Of a DNA stretch of 64,000 nucleotides, positions 16,998 through 26,337 are shown in pieces (within the stretch, counting starts at the first letter, position 1; each line of letters opens with the position of its first letter). Source of the DNA: Candidatus Kapaibacterium sp. Lineage in GTDB: Bacteria > Bacteroidota > Ignavibacteria > Kapaibacteriales > UBA2268. Location: NCBI GenBank assembly GCA_026418625.1, contig JAOABA010000011.1:1-64000 (forward strand), written 5' to 3'. The notes under the pieces are model-generated. The model made no database searches. It was not told the DNA's origin and was given only the letters and a program-made list of their open reading frames with translations. A program made the translations under genes and the position numbers.

Positions 16998-19900
16998 TTA
17001 ATTTTCAGTTGAATTATTATTGTATTTAAGTCTTAATCTATGTTGTCTTAAGTTTCTCCATCTTGTGAATTTAACAGTGAATGCATATTGAATAAAATAC
17101 ATACACGGAACAACAACAAGTGTTAAAAAGGTTGAGAAAGTTAAACCATAGATAATTGCCCAAGCAAGGGGTGCCCAAAAGGCAACGCTATCCCCACCAA
17201 GGAAGATATTTGGGTTAAACTCCGAAAGAAAAGTCTCGAAATTAATATTAAAACCTATTGCAAGAGGAATTAATCCAAGCGAGGTTGAAGCAGCTGTCAA
17301 TGCAACAGGATTAAATCTGATAGCACCTCCGTTAACGATATTATCTTTAATTCTACCACCTTTTTTCCTCAATTCCTCAATGAAATCAATAAGAATAATT
17401 CCGTTTTTAACCACAATTCCAGCTAAAGCTACAACTCCTATACCTGTTACAACAATAGAAAAAGTCTGCTTAAATATGACAAATCCAAGGAAAACACCTA
17501 TTGTGCTTAAAATTACCTGTGTTAATATTATTAGCGGCTTTATAGCAGAGTTGAATTGAGTAACAAGAATCAGAAGAATTAATATAATCGAGATTAAAAA
17601 AGCTAATGAAAGGAATCCGGACGCTTCTTGTTGGTCTTCCCGTTCACCTGTCAGTTTGATTGAATATCCGAGTGGAATGTTTAGAGTGTTTACAACCGAC
17701 GCTATTTCCTTATTGATTTGATTAGCGTTGTAGCCTCCAATTACATTTGAGGAAAGTGTTATTGTTCTTTTTTGATTTTTTCTATTAATGCTTTCAAATG
17801 TGTTAATATATGATACTTTAGTAAAGGCAGAAATTGGAACTTGCTTGAATTGGTTTGTATTCATATCCCTGAAAGTGATTGGCATATTAAGGATAGCATC
17901 GAGATTATTTCTGTAATTATTATCAATTCTGATTTGAACAGGATACTCATCTTTGTCGTCTCTGAATTTTGTAGCCTCGCTGCCAAAAATCGCCGTTCTT
18001 AAAGCTATACCAACCTGAGCGCTGGATATGCCTTCAGAATTTGCCTTGATTCTATCAATTTCGATTAGAATTTCAGGTTTATTTTCTACCAAATCAGAGT
18101 TCAATTTTTCAATCCCCTCGATTTTGGCATCTTTAATTGCTTGTCTGAGTTGGCGTTCAAGTGATTGAAGCGTTTTAATATCGTCACCGCTTATTTCTAT
18201 GTTGATTGGCTTTCCAACCGGAGGACCGTTATTTTCCATAGAAACTAAGATTTCTGCACCGGGGAAGTTTTTTATCTTGTTACGTATTTCATCAAGATAA
18301 ACTTGAGTTGATTTTCCCCCTCTTTTAGCGTATTCGACAAAGGCAACGGTTATTTTTCCTTTGTGCGGTGTTATTGTTCTGTCAGGATTTGAAGGGTCCC
18401 CAGCTCCAACACCTACGTTTGAAATCACCGATTTAACAATTGGATTATTATTTCCTAAGATATTTTGAACTTTGCCCTCGATAATTTTTGTGACTGAGTC
18501 AGTAACCCTTGCATCTGTCCCAATTGGAAGTTTAATGTAAACATAAACAAAATTTGGCTCTGACTGTGGAAAAAATACAACTTTTGGAGGGAACATTGCA
18601 AAAATCACTATTGAAAGAATGAAAATTACAAACATCCCAGCAACAGCAACATAAGGCATTTTTCCTTTTAAAAAGAATCTTAAAGTGCCTTTGTAAAGGT
18701 TCATAAACCAAGGCAATACCTTTTCCTGAAATCCTTTGATTAATATTGGAGTTAGTATATATTGATTGAAATATCCAAGCACTACTAAGATGATTAAAAT
18801 ATTTCCAGCCATTGGGACAGAAATCAGATGGAAAAAGATAGCAAAAACAATCATCACAGCAGCGACAATATGAACTCTTTTCGGGTTAATTGGTTTGTTT
18901 GGGTCTTTGTGCATATAATCAGCGGCAAGGACTGGGTTAATAACAAAAGCAACAAAAAGTGATGCAACGAGGGTTAAAATCATAATGACGGGCAAATAAA
19001 ACATAAATTTACCTGCGATGCCCGGGAAAAACAGCAAGGGAAAAAATGGTGCTATAGTGGTCAATGTTCCTGCTATAACAGGTTTAATGACTTCTGTAGC
19101 GGCATATTTTGTTGCAGTTCGGATTTCCATTCCTTCTTTTGTGTAAAGTCTATGAGTGTTTTCAACGACTACTATGGCATCATCAACAATTATTCCCAAC
19201 GCCAGAAGGAATGTGAATGTTACAACTAAATTGAAAGAAAACCCAAGTGAAGGCATAAGTAAGAATGCCAAAAATGAGGAAATAGGCACTGCCAAACCCA
19301 CAAAGACAGAATCTCTTACACCCATAAAGAACATTAGAACAAGAACAACTAAAATAAAACCAATGATAACACTATTAATCAAATCATCAAGGTTAACTCT
19401 TGTTGGGATTGACCTATCACCAGTGATTGTAATTTTAACATCTTTGGGTAATTTTGTTTTGGAAAAGTCATCAACGATTTTGTAAATTTTTTCGGCTGCG
19501 TCAATAAGATTCTGTCCGCTTCTCTTGATAACACTTAATGTGATAACCGGTTCTCCGTTCAATCTGGCAAAGCTTTGTTGCTCTTTGATATCGTCCCTGA
19601 CAGTTGCAATATCCCTTAGATAAAGAATTGAGCCTCTACCACTTTTCACAATGATATTTTTAATATCCTCGACGTCCTTAAACTGGGATAAAATTCTAAT
19701 GTTTCTTCTTGTTCCATTGTTTAGAATTTCTCCGGCAGAGATATTTACGTTTTCGCTTCTGATAGCATTCTGAACATCATTAAATGTTATGGTAGCCGAC
19801 TGCATTTTGAATAAGTCTAAATCAACTTGGAATTCTCGCTCAGGTGCACCAATGATGTCCACTCTTGTTATTTCTTTTAAGGATTCAATAGCATCCTGAA

Positions 19901-20396
19901 TGTCTTCTGCATAGGTTTTTAATTTTCTTGATTCAATTTTTCCTGAAATATTTACAAACATAATTGGAAATTCAGAAAAATCTACTTCCTGAATAACAGG
20001 GTCTCTATCAAGGTCATCAGGTAAGAAGTTTTTAGATTTATCAACAGCGTCGCTCACCCTTTGTTTTGCTACAGAAGGTTCGACATCAGTTGTAAATTCA
20101 ACAGTAATAACAGAAACATCAGGTAAAGACTGGCTTCTAACCCTTTTAATTCCAGTTACAGCTTTTAACTGTTTTTCAATTGGCTTTGTAATCAAATTTT
20201 CTATGTCCGAAGGAGATGTCCCCGGATAGACAGTCTGAACAATGATTGTCGGGATTACGATATCAGGGAACTGTTCTTTTGGAAGATTAATATAAGCTAT
20301 AATACCAAGGATGATTATAGCAATAGTAAACATATATACCGGGATTTTGTTGTCAACAGCCCACGATGTTAATTTAAAATATCCGTTGTTTTTCAT
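16998..20396 (-). CDS. RND-family efflux pump permease (HAE-type, AcrB-like)
   Basis: 1132 aa, slightly longer than AcrB (1049). This inner-membrane trimer component exports drugs or other hydrophobic compounds using proton flow. Visible are TM1 near residues 15-35, the TM4 proton-relay motif GIIVDDAIVVVEN with the Asp pair, and the matching TM10 Lys in AGIVVKNGIILIDF. The two periplasmic porter halves separate the two TM blocks. DD in TM4 favours the hydrophobe/amphiphile exporter (HAE) type over metal pumps. An extra hydrophobic insert (residues ~500-550) is present in the first TM half. It is the last gene of the tolC-tetR-adaptor-pump operon. Confidence 0.93.
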   Translation of the reverse strand: MKNNGYFKLTSWAVDNKIPVYMFTIAIIILGIIAYINLPKEQFPDIVIPTIIVQTVYPGTSPSDIENLITKPIEKQLKAVTGIKRVRSQSLPDVSVITVEFTTDVEPSVAKQRVSDAVDKSKNFLPDDLDRDPVIQEVDFSEFPIMFVNISGKIESRKLKTYAEDIQDAIESLKEITRVDIIGAPEREFQVDLDLFKMQSATITFNDVQNAIRSENVNISAGEILNNGTRRNIRILSQFKDVEDIKNIIVKSGRGSILYLRDIATVRDDIKEQQSFARLNGEPVITLSVIKRSGQNLIDAAEKIYKIVDDFSKTKLPKDVKITITGDRSIPTRVNLDDLINSVIIGFILVVLVLMFFMGVRDSVFVGLAVPISSFLAFLLMPSLGFSFNLVVTFTFLLALGIIVDDAIVVVENTHRLYTKEGMEIRTATKYAATEVIKPVIAGTLTTIAPFFPLLFFPGIAGKFMFYLPVIMILTLVASLFVAFVINPVLAADYMHKDPNKPINPKRVHIVAAVMIVFAIFFHLISVPMAGNILIILVVLGYFNQYILTPILIKGFQEKVLPWFMNLYKGTLRFFLKGKMPYVAVAGMFVIFILSIVIFAMFPPKVVFFPQSEPNFVYVYIKLPIGTDARVTDSVTKIIEGKVQNILGNNNPIVKSVISNVGVGAGDPSNPDRTITPHKGKITVAFVEYAKRGGKSTQVYLDEIRNKIKNFPGAEILVSMENNGPPVGKPINIEISGDDIKTLQSLERQLRQAIKDAKIEGIEKLNSDLVENKPEILIEIDRIKANSEGISSAQVGIALRTAIFGSEATKFRDDKDEYPVQIRIDNNYRNNLDAILNMPITFRDMNTNQFKQVPISAFTKVSYINTFESINRKNQKRTITLSSNVIGGYNANQINKEIASVVNTLNIPLGYSIKLTGEREDQQEASGFLSLAFLISIILILLILVTQFNSAIKPLIILTQVILSTIGVFLGFVIFKQTFSIVVTGIGVVALAGIVVKNGIILIDFIEELRKKGGRIKDNIVNGGAIRFNPVALTAASTSLGLIPLAIGFNINFETFLSEFNPNIFLGGDSVAFWAPLAWAIIYGLTFSTFLTLVVVPCMYFIQYAFTVKFTRWRNLRQHRLRLKYNNNSTEN

Positions 20397-20427
20397 TATG
20401 TCCTTTTGATTAATATCAATCTCTTAA

Positions 20428-21576
20428 TTAATTTTTTGAAGCAATTTGAATTGTCTGACCCTCATTGACTTCCGAGGAACCATCAGTAATGATTAAATCA
20501 TTTTTATTCAAACCCTCAGTAATGACTATGTTTCCATTATAGCTCAAACCTGTTTTCACAAATTTTCTTGTTACAATTGTTTTTCCATTGTTTTCAGAGG
20601 CAACATATATATATTCCTTGTTGTTTTCATCGCGTCTGATAAGATTTATAGGAACAACAATTGAATTTTCCAAAGTTATATCATTAATCTTGACTGCACA
20701 TAATTGGTTTGGTTTGATTGAATTCAAACCTGAAGGAATTTTAATCTCAACCCTGAAGGTTCTGTTAATCGGATTAATTGCTTTAGAAACTACAGAAATC
20801 TTATCGTCAAGTGATTTATCAAGCTCGGAGAAATTAATTGTTACATTGGTGCCTTGTTTGATTGTTGTTAAATAAGCCTCTGAAACATCGGCAACCACTT
20901 TGAGGTCAGACATAGCGGTTAATTTAACAACCGGTAAACCGGGGCTAACAAGCTCTCCGATTTTTGGTATGACTTCATCTACTACACCTGAAAATGGTGC
21001 ATAGATTTTGCAGTTTTCAATTTGTTCCTTTAATGACTGAAGCCTTTTTTCTAAAGATTCTTTATTGTTTTTTGCTTGAAGGTATTGAACTTCGGAACCG
21101 GCTTTTTGTTCCCAAAGTCTCTTTTGCTTTTCATACATCAAATTTGCAAATTCCAAAGATGTGAGCAGTTCTTGCTGTGATTTTTGCAGTAACGCATCAT
21201 CAAGCTGGATTAAAAGCTGACCTCTGTTAACTGATGAACCGTTTGAAACAAATATTTGGATTATTTGTCCGGGAACTTTAGAGCTAAGACTGACAGCTTT
21301 TGAAGATTCAACTTTTCCTTGAATTTCGATAAATCGTCTAAAAGTTTGGGGTTGAATGCTTTGAACATTCACATTAAGGTATTCACCATTATTTGTTGGT
21401 GATTTTTCTAATTCTTTTTCAAGGATATCAATTTTTGATTGAATCACCTTCATCTGTTCTTTAAGTTTTTTTAGTTCAGTTCTTTTAGTGTCCTGAGTTC
21501 CTTCAATTTTTTGGCAGGATTGGATAACAAAAAAAGAAACAGTCATTGCGAGTATGATTAATATTATTTTTTTCAT
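20428..21576 (-). CDS. RND efflux periplasmic adaptor (MFP/HlyD-like) lipoprotein
   Basis: 382 aa from the ATG at 21576. The ORF track's 21636 start overlaps the tetR gene; the ATG at 21576 begins a lipoprotein signal (MKKIILIILAMTVSFFVIQSC) and has GAGGG before it. A coiled-coil hairpin (ELKKLKEQMKVIQSKIDILEKEL, and later the helical hairpin around QKRLWEQKAGSEVQYLQAK) is flanked by lipoyl halves (GQIIQIFVSNGSSVNRGQLLIQLDD). The adaptor bridges the RND pump at 16998 and the TolC-type channel at 22358. It lies 31 bases before the pump gene, so it is co-transcribed. Confidence 0.92.
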   Translation of the reverse strand: MKKIILIILAMTVSFFVIQSCQKIEGTQDTKRTELKKLKEQMKVIQSKIDILEKELEKSPTNNGEYLNVNVQSIQPQTFRRFIEIQGKVESSKAVSLSSKVPGQIIQIFVSNGSSVNRGQLLIQLDDALLQKSQQELLTSLEFANLMYEKQKRLWEQKAGSEVQYLQAKNNKESLEKRLQSLKEQIENCKIYAPFSGVVDEVIPKIGELVSPGLPVVKLTAMSDLKVVADVSEAYLTTIKQGTNVTINFSELDKSLDDKISVVSKAINPINRTFRVEIKIPSGLNSIKPNQLCAVKINDITLENSIVVPINLIRRDENNKEYIYVASENNGKTIVTRKFVKTGLSYNGNIVITEGLNKNDLIITDGSSEVNEGQTIQIASKN

Positions 21577-21598
21577 TTTAACCCTCATAATAGTTATA

Positions 21599-22345
21599 TT
21601 AATTTTCTGATTTAATTTGGTGAAGCTCATCAACAAGATGAGTTGGAGCCTGCTTCCTTGAATTATTAAATATATCTTTTCTATATTGATTGATAAGTGT
21701 TTTTGAATTGGTATAAGCCATAATAAATACTTTGGTTAAATCTGAAACAACGTCTTCAGGATTTAAATTTTTGAACATTTCAGATTTGTGAATACTTAAT
21801 AGTAGTTGAATGGTGCCTGTAAGAGCAAGCCAAAGCTGTGTGATAGCATAGCAGGTGCTGAAATCATCATTAAAAATACCCGTTTCTATACCTTTTTGAA
21901 AAGTCAATAATTTCTCTTTGAAAATATCTTCTTCGATTTTTCTGAGGCTTTCAAGTGTTTCGGGTTTGATGTTTGATAGATTTAAAGTTCCTTCAGAATG
22001 CAATTCGTTTATCATATTGAAAAATTCGGGATAACTGACTGCAAAGCGATAATATGCTAAAGAGAAGCTTAATATCTTGTCTTCTATCGAATTAGCTTTT
22101 GAGTCTGCTTCGTTTAGAAATTTAATCAGGGTTGGAAAACCTTTTTCGAGCAATACAGAAGCATATAAATCATCTTTTGTCTTATAGTAAAGATAGAGTG
22201 TTCCTTTAGAAAGTTGGGCTTCTTCGGCAATCAAGTCCATTGAAGTGTTGTTATAACCAACTCTGAGGAATACTTTCAAAGCGGCTTTTAATATATCGAG
22301 CCGTCTTTTTTCTTTTTCTTTTTGTTTTCGTTCTAAGATGCCCAT
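21599..22345 (-). CDS. TetR/AcrR-family transcriptional regulator
   Basis: 248 aa. The N-terminal helix-turn-helix is clear: ILKAALKVFLRVGYNNTSMDLIAEEAQLSKGTLYLYYKTKDDL, the standard TetR pattern. The rest is an all-helical ligand/dimer domain. It lies between the TolC-type gene (13 bases upstream) and the adaptor, inside the efflux operon, so it most likely represses its own operon in the absence of a pump substrate. The probable operator is the palindrome at 23742-23760. It is slightly longer than many TetR proteins (about 200 aa), with a charged C-terminal tail. Confidence 0.93.
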   Translation of the reverse strand: MGILERKQKEKEKRRLDILKAALKVFLRVGYNNTSMDLIAEEAQLSKGTLYLYYKTKDDLYASVLLEKGFPTLIKFLNEADSKANSIEDKILSFSLAYYRFAVSYPEFFNMINELHSEGTLNLSNIKPETLESLRKIEEDIFKEKLLTFQKGIETGIFNDDFSTCYAITQLWLALTGTIQLLLSIHKSEMFKNLNPEDVVSDLTKVFIMAYTNSKTLINQYRKDIFNNSRKQAPTHLVDELHQIKSEN

Positions 22346-22357
22346 ATTAACCTCAGA

Positions 22358-23704
22358 TTAATTTTTTTCAACAATTTCAAAATAGCGTTTGTCAACATCT
22401 CCAATTAAATTTTCATAATCAGATTTTGCGATAAGGAAATCATAAATAGCCTGTGTCTTATTCAAACGAGCTTGACGAAGGGCTGTGTCTGCATCATTAA
22501 TTTCTACCTGACTGCCGGTTCCTTCCCTATATCGGATTGTTGCAATATTGTAACCAAGTTCAGCTTGTTTTACGGTATTTTGTTGAACTTTTATTCTGTT
22601 TAAAGCTATTTCCATTTGATTTAGGGCATTATCAAACTGCATCTTAATTATTTCGTAAAGCTGTTTATATCTTTCATCTACAATCAAGTAGTCAATTTTA
22701 GCTTGTTGAGTTCTTGCGTCAGTCTGAAAACCTTTAAAAATTGACAAGGATACATTAAGACCAACTGCAAGACTTTTTGCCGTGAGGAAATCAAAAGTAT
22801 TTGATTGTCCCTGAATAATATAATTTCCGAATAGTGCAACAGTAGGATAGAAATCTGATTTCTCAATCTCGATGATATCTTCGCTAACTTTTTTTTGGAG
22901 TTGAAATGCTTTCAAATCAAAATTGTAATTTGCTAAGTCATCGGGGGAGATTTTTTTAATATTTATTTCGCTGTCCTCTGGGATTTTTAGTTCCCCATCC
23001 AAGTCAATTTTATCATTTATATTCAATCCCATTTCGAGCTTTAAAGCGTTTAAAGCATTATTATAAGCATTTTCAGCCTGAAGAATGGCAGGTCGAATAT
23101 TTTCAACAGCCACTTCTGCTCTGATTTTATCGTATTCCGGTATGAAGCCTTCACGAAACATAGCATCAACAGATTTTAGGTTTTCCTCAGCATTGTTTAG
23201 GCTCATTTTCAGGACTTCAAGGTATTCTTTTGCGAGTAGAGCGCCATAGAAGGCTTTTTTAACATTGCTGACAGTTTTGGAAATTGTTGACTTATATTGC
23301 TCACGTGAAGCAGCAGAATAGATTTTTGCAGTTCCGAGACCAGTAAAAACAGCAGAATTAAAAACTATCTGATTTAAACTTGCTACTGTTTGAAATGAAT
23401 TATCAGCCCCGACTTTGATTGGAGTTAATTTACCACTGCTCGGATTCTGAAAATCGGGTAGAAAGAAAACAGGGGACTGAAGATTTCTTGTGTAATTTGC
23501 ATTTACTGATAGACTTGGAAGGGCATTTCCAATAGCTTCACGAACAGCTTGGTCAGCCTTTTCAATTGAATATTTAGCAGTTCTTGCTTCGTAATTATAT
23601 TTTACGGCAGTTGTGATTGCTTTATCCAAATTTATCTTATCAGGTGCCGAAAACAAATTCGAATACCCAATTATTAGTATGATAAATAACGTTTTTCTAA
23701 GCAT
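22358..23704 (-). CDS. TolC-like outer membrane efflux channel protein
   Basis: 448 aa with a signal peptide (MLRKTLFIILIIGYSNLFS). Two OEP-type repeats are visible: helical coiled-coil stretches (ATKAKYSIEKADQAVREAIGNALPSL-like and NRIKVQQNTVKQAELGYNIATIRYREG) each with a barrel segment. The second repeat ends in the typical VEINDADTALRQARLNKTQAIYDFLIAKSDYENLIG. The protein should form the outer-membrane exit duct for the pump encoded downstream. As first gene of the operon it follows the palindromic operator directly. Confidence 0.92.
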   Translation of the reverse strand: MLRKTLFIILIIGYSNLFSAPDKINLDKAITTAVKYNYEARTAKYSIEKADQAVREAIGNALPSLSVNANYTRNLQSPVFFLPDFQNPSSGKLTPIKVGADNSFQTVASLNQIVFNSAVFTGLGTAKIYSAASREQYKSTISKTVSNVKKAFYGALLAKEYLEVLKMSLNNAEENLKSVDAMFREGFIPEYDKIRAEVAVENIRPAILQAENAYNNALNALKLEMGLNINDKIDLDGELKIPEDSEINIKKISPDDLANYNFDLKAFQLQKKVSEDIIEIEKSDFYPTVALFGNYIIQGQSNTFDFLTAKSLAVGLNVSLSIFKGFQTDARTQQAKIDYLIVDERYKQLYEIIKMQFDNALNQMEIALNRIKVQQNTVKQAELGYNIATIRYREGTGSQVEINDADTALRQARLNKTQAIYDFLIAKSDYENLIGDVDKRYFEIVEKN

Positions 23705-23722
23705 ACATCAATCCTTAACAAA

Positions 23723-23778
23723 AAATGACTATAAATTAAAAAAATGACTAACAGTCATTTACTAAATAAAAGTCATTT
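23723..23778. promoter_or_regulatory. Nested palindromic operator, probable TetR binding site
   Basis: A perfect inverted repeat AAATGACT-AAC-AGTCATTT lies at 23742-23760, 38 bases before the tolC-type start. Two further half-sites, AAATGACT at 23723-23730 and AGTCATTT at 23771-23778, are placed almost symmetrically around the same centre. This is the size and form of TetR-family operators, and a TetR gene is in the operon. It also lies between two divergent transcription units and could affect the ATPase gene at 23896. Confidence 0.75.
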
Positions 23779-23895
23779 AACGAAGAAAAAATTTAAAAAT
23801 TTTATAAACAAATAATTTTTTAAAAAAAAAGCTTATTCTGCCGAAATTACTATTGAATGGTTTTATAATTTGATTTTAAATAAAGTTTAGTAAGT

Positions 23896-26091
23896 ATGTC
23901 TTTGTTCATAGAAAGAGAAGAACTTGAAATATTAAGGAAAAAGCTCGATGACGCAGTCAAAAATGGAATTGGGTCAGTGGTTTTTATTTCGGGTGAACCC
24001 GGTTCAGGAAAAACCACACTAATCGAGCAATTTCTGAAAGAGTGCGATAGTTACTATGAGCAAAACATACTAACAGCATCGAGCAGATGCCTCGATATGG
24101 ATGGTGTTTCTCGTGGTTTTCTTCCTTGGAAGGAAATCCTGATTGAACTCGATGCTGACAAAGCAGCCGGAAAAGATGAAGAGAAAAAGAATAATTTCAA
24201 AAAAGTAATTAAAGTAATTTTTGATGATGCTGGTCCTGAGTGGATTCAAAGTATAGATGTTATTGGGGATATAGCAGCAGCTGCTTTAACTACAGCCAAA
24301 GCAATATCAAAAACTGACACCATTGATGTAGCAACCGGAGAAGTGAAAAAGCTCTCATTTGCTGAAAGACTCAAGAATGCATTCGATTACAGCGCAGGTG
24401 CTTGGCTTGGTGCAATACCTATGGTTGGTGGATTATTTGAGGCAATTTTTAAAACTTCTCAAAAATTAGCTGAAAACGAGCAACAGACCTTCTTGAAAAG
24501 CCAGGAAGACTTTTTCTGGCTTGTTTCAAAAAAATTGAGAGATATGGCAAAAGAAAACCCGATTGTAATTTTTCTTGACGATTTACAGTGGGCAGACTTA
24601 TCCTCAATTAATTTGTTGTTCTATCTGGCAAGGAATATCAAGGACAGAACATATCCTTTAATCATAATAGGTTCATATCGCTATGAGTGCCTCAAAGAAG
24701 GGCGTTTTAATCCAATCAAAGGAACAATTGAACAGCATCCATTACTGGAAAAAATCAACAACCTGATTCGTTATTCAGCACTTGAAGAAATACAATTAAG
24801 CCTTTTCAACAAGGCACAAATCAGAGACTTAATTAATATTACTTTTAAGAATAATGATTTTACTGAAAGCTTTGCAGCAGATTTATACAATTTAACAAAA
24901 GGGAATCCTCTTTTCGTAGATGAAACTCTTAAAAATTTACAGGAGAATTTCTTCATTTATCAAGATTCAAATAAGGTTTTTAAATTAAGAAGGAAATTCA
25001 CAATAAATGAAATACCTAAAACAATTGCGGCGGTTCTAAATGACAGATTTTTGAGGCTAAACGATGATATGCAGTTATTTTTGCAGGTAGCTTCAGTGCA
25101 AGGGGAGAGGTTTTCACTTGAAATAATCTCTAAAATTCTTGGGGAAAATTTGGTTAAAATTGAGAAAACTAACGCAAATCTAAGTGATATTCATAAAATG
25201 GTCCAAAAATCAGATGTGATTGATGAAAGTTTTCGTGAATATTATGAGTTTTCAAATAATTTGCTACAGAAATATGTATATGAATCTCTTAATGCTGATT
25301 TCAGGCTTTCTCTCCACAGAAAAGTAGCCAATGCCTACAGAGAATATCAAACAGAGGACGGATTAAAAAATTATGCATACCATCTGGGGGTCGCCACCAA
25401 AATTTTTGACCAGAACGGACAAATAACTGATAAAATAGCTAATATTAGCACGGATGATGTAAATGAAATTATTAATGCCTATAAAAAGCTATCAAATAAT
25501 TATATCAAGTCTTTCAGGTTAGAAGAAGCAAATATTATTTGTCATAATATTGTTAGGTTGTCAGGGTTAATAAATGATATAGAAGCTGAAATTGAATATA
25601 CAAATGTTATTGGGAAAGGTTTAAAATTATCAGGAAAGTGGAATGATGCTGAAAAATACTACAAGTCAGCTTATGAAAAATCTAATCTTATAAAAAATAG
25701 TGAATTATCTCAACAAGTAACAGAAAATTACATCAGTTTTCTTGAGCTAAAAGCAAGGTCTTTTGAAAAATCAAATAAATTAAATGAATCAATAAATATT
25801 TATTCTGATGCTTTAAAAATTCTGAATCCCTTACCGTTTGGTTTAATGGAAGCAAGATTGACAAAACAATTGCTGTGGCTTTTTATGATTACAGGCAAAG
25901 CGAATCAAATCAAAAAGCTGATTGATGAGACTTTGAATAAAGCAAAATCAACAGATCTCTATGATGAATTTTATGAACAGATTTTATCACTCATCAGTAA
26001 AGGAATTGATTTCAATTCTACAATTGGCGATGGAAGAAATAACCTTAAATTAAATCAAATCTTATCAACACTTCGAAATACCTATAAATAA
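23896..26091 (+). CDS. STAND-like P-loop ATPase with helical C-terminal repeats
   Basis: 731 aa. Walker A GEPGSGKTT is at residues 33-41, within FISGEPGSGKTTLIEQF. Walker B and the following motif appear as IVIFLDDLQWADLSS near residue 230, the AAA_16/NACHT-like form of large signalling ATPases. The second half is helical and TPR-like (YYKSAYEKSNLI, SINIYSDALKIL). No DNA-binding, cyclase, kinase or nuclease domain is seen, so effector and ligand are unknown. It is divergent from the efflux operon and shares its intergenic region with the operator. It could be a regulator or scaffold; a defence role has no support in the sequence beyond the ATPase type. Confidence 0.75.
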   Translation: MSLFIEREELEILRKKLDDAVKNGIGSVVFISGEPGSGKTTLIEQFLKECDSYYEQNILTASSRCLDMDGVSRGFLPWKEILIELDADKAAGKDEEKKNNFKKVIKVIFDDAGPEWIQSIDVIGDIAAAALTTAKAISKTDTIDVATGEVKKLSFAERLKNAFDYSAGAWLGAIPMVGGLFEAIFKTSQKLAENEQQTFLKSQEDFFWLVSKKLRDMAKENPIVIFLDDLQWADLSSINLLFYLARNIKDRTYPLIIIGSYRYECLKEGRFNPIKGTIEQHPLLEKINNLIRYSALEEIQLSLFNKAQIRDLINITFKNNDFTESFAADLYNLTKGNPLFVDETLKNLQENFFIYQDSNKVFKLRRKFTINEIPKTIAAVLNDRFLRLNDDMQLFLQVASVQGERFSLEIISKILGENLVKIEKTNANLSDIHKMVQKSDVIDESFREYYEFSNNLLQKYVYESLNADFRLSLHRKVANAYREYQTEDGLKNYAYHLGVATKIFDQNGQITDKIANISTDDVNEIINAYKKLSNNYIKSFRLEEANIICHNIVRLSGLINDIEAEIEYTNVIGKGLKLSGKWNDAEKYYKSAYEKSNLIKNSELSQQVTENYISFLELKARSFEKSNKLNESINIYSDALKILNPLPFGLMEARLTKQLLWLFMITGKANQIKKLIDETLNKAKSTDLYDEFYEQILSLISKGIDFNSTIGDGRNNLKLNQILSTLRNTYK

Positions 26092-26161
26092 TATTTATTT
26101 TTAATAGTTATAATCTAATTATTTATCCGAAAACTGAATTAAAACGGTGAAAAAAATTTAG

Positions 26162-26243
26162 ACAGTCATTCTGACAAACAAAATTTGGAAGAATCCATTA
26201 CAATTTTAAATGGATGCTTCGCCTTCGGCTCAGCAAGACGTTG
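26162..26243. repeat. REP-like dispersed palindromic repeat, copy 1
   Basis: Contains GAAGAATCCATT and, after a short loop, AATGGATGCTTCGCC, forming an imperfect hairpin, bordered by GTCATTCTGA and GCTCAGCAAGACG. It matches the widespread intergenic GTCATTCTGA...GAAGAATCC...GGATGCTTC...CTCAGCA-GACG type of element remembered from Bacteroidota genomes. A decayed second copy is at 48486. Confidence 0.7.
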
Positions 26244-26337
26244 TGGTTTTATTAATTTATTACATATTTCTAATTTTAATAATAAATTAGCTTTTTTTTC
26301 GTAAAACCTTTGTTTATTAATATTTATTTGCAGGAAA

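Noticed and set aside
26092-26337. T-box or other riboswitch upstream of leuS
   Set aside because: No T-box anti-terminator sequence is seen and the lineage is not one where T-boxes regulate leuS; only the REP-like repeat and AT-rich DNA are present.
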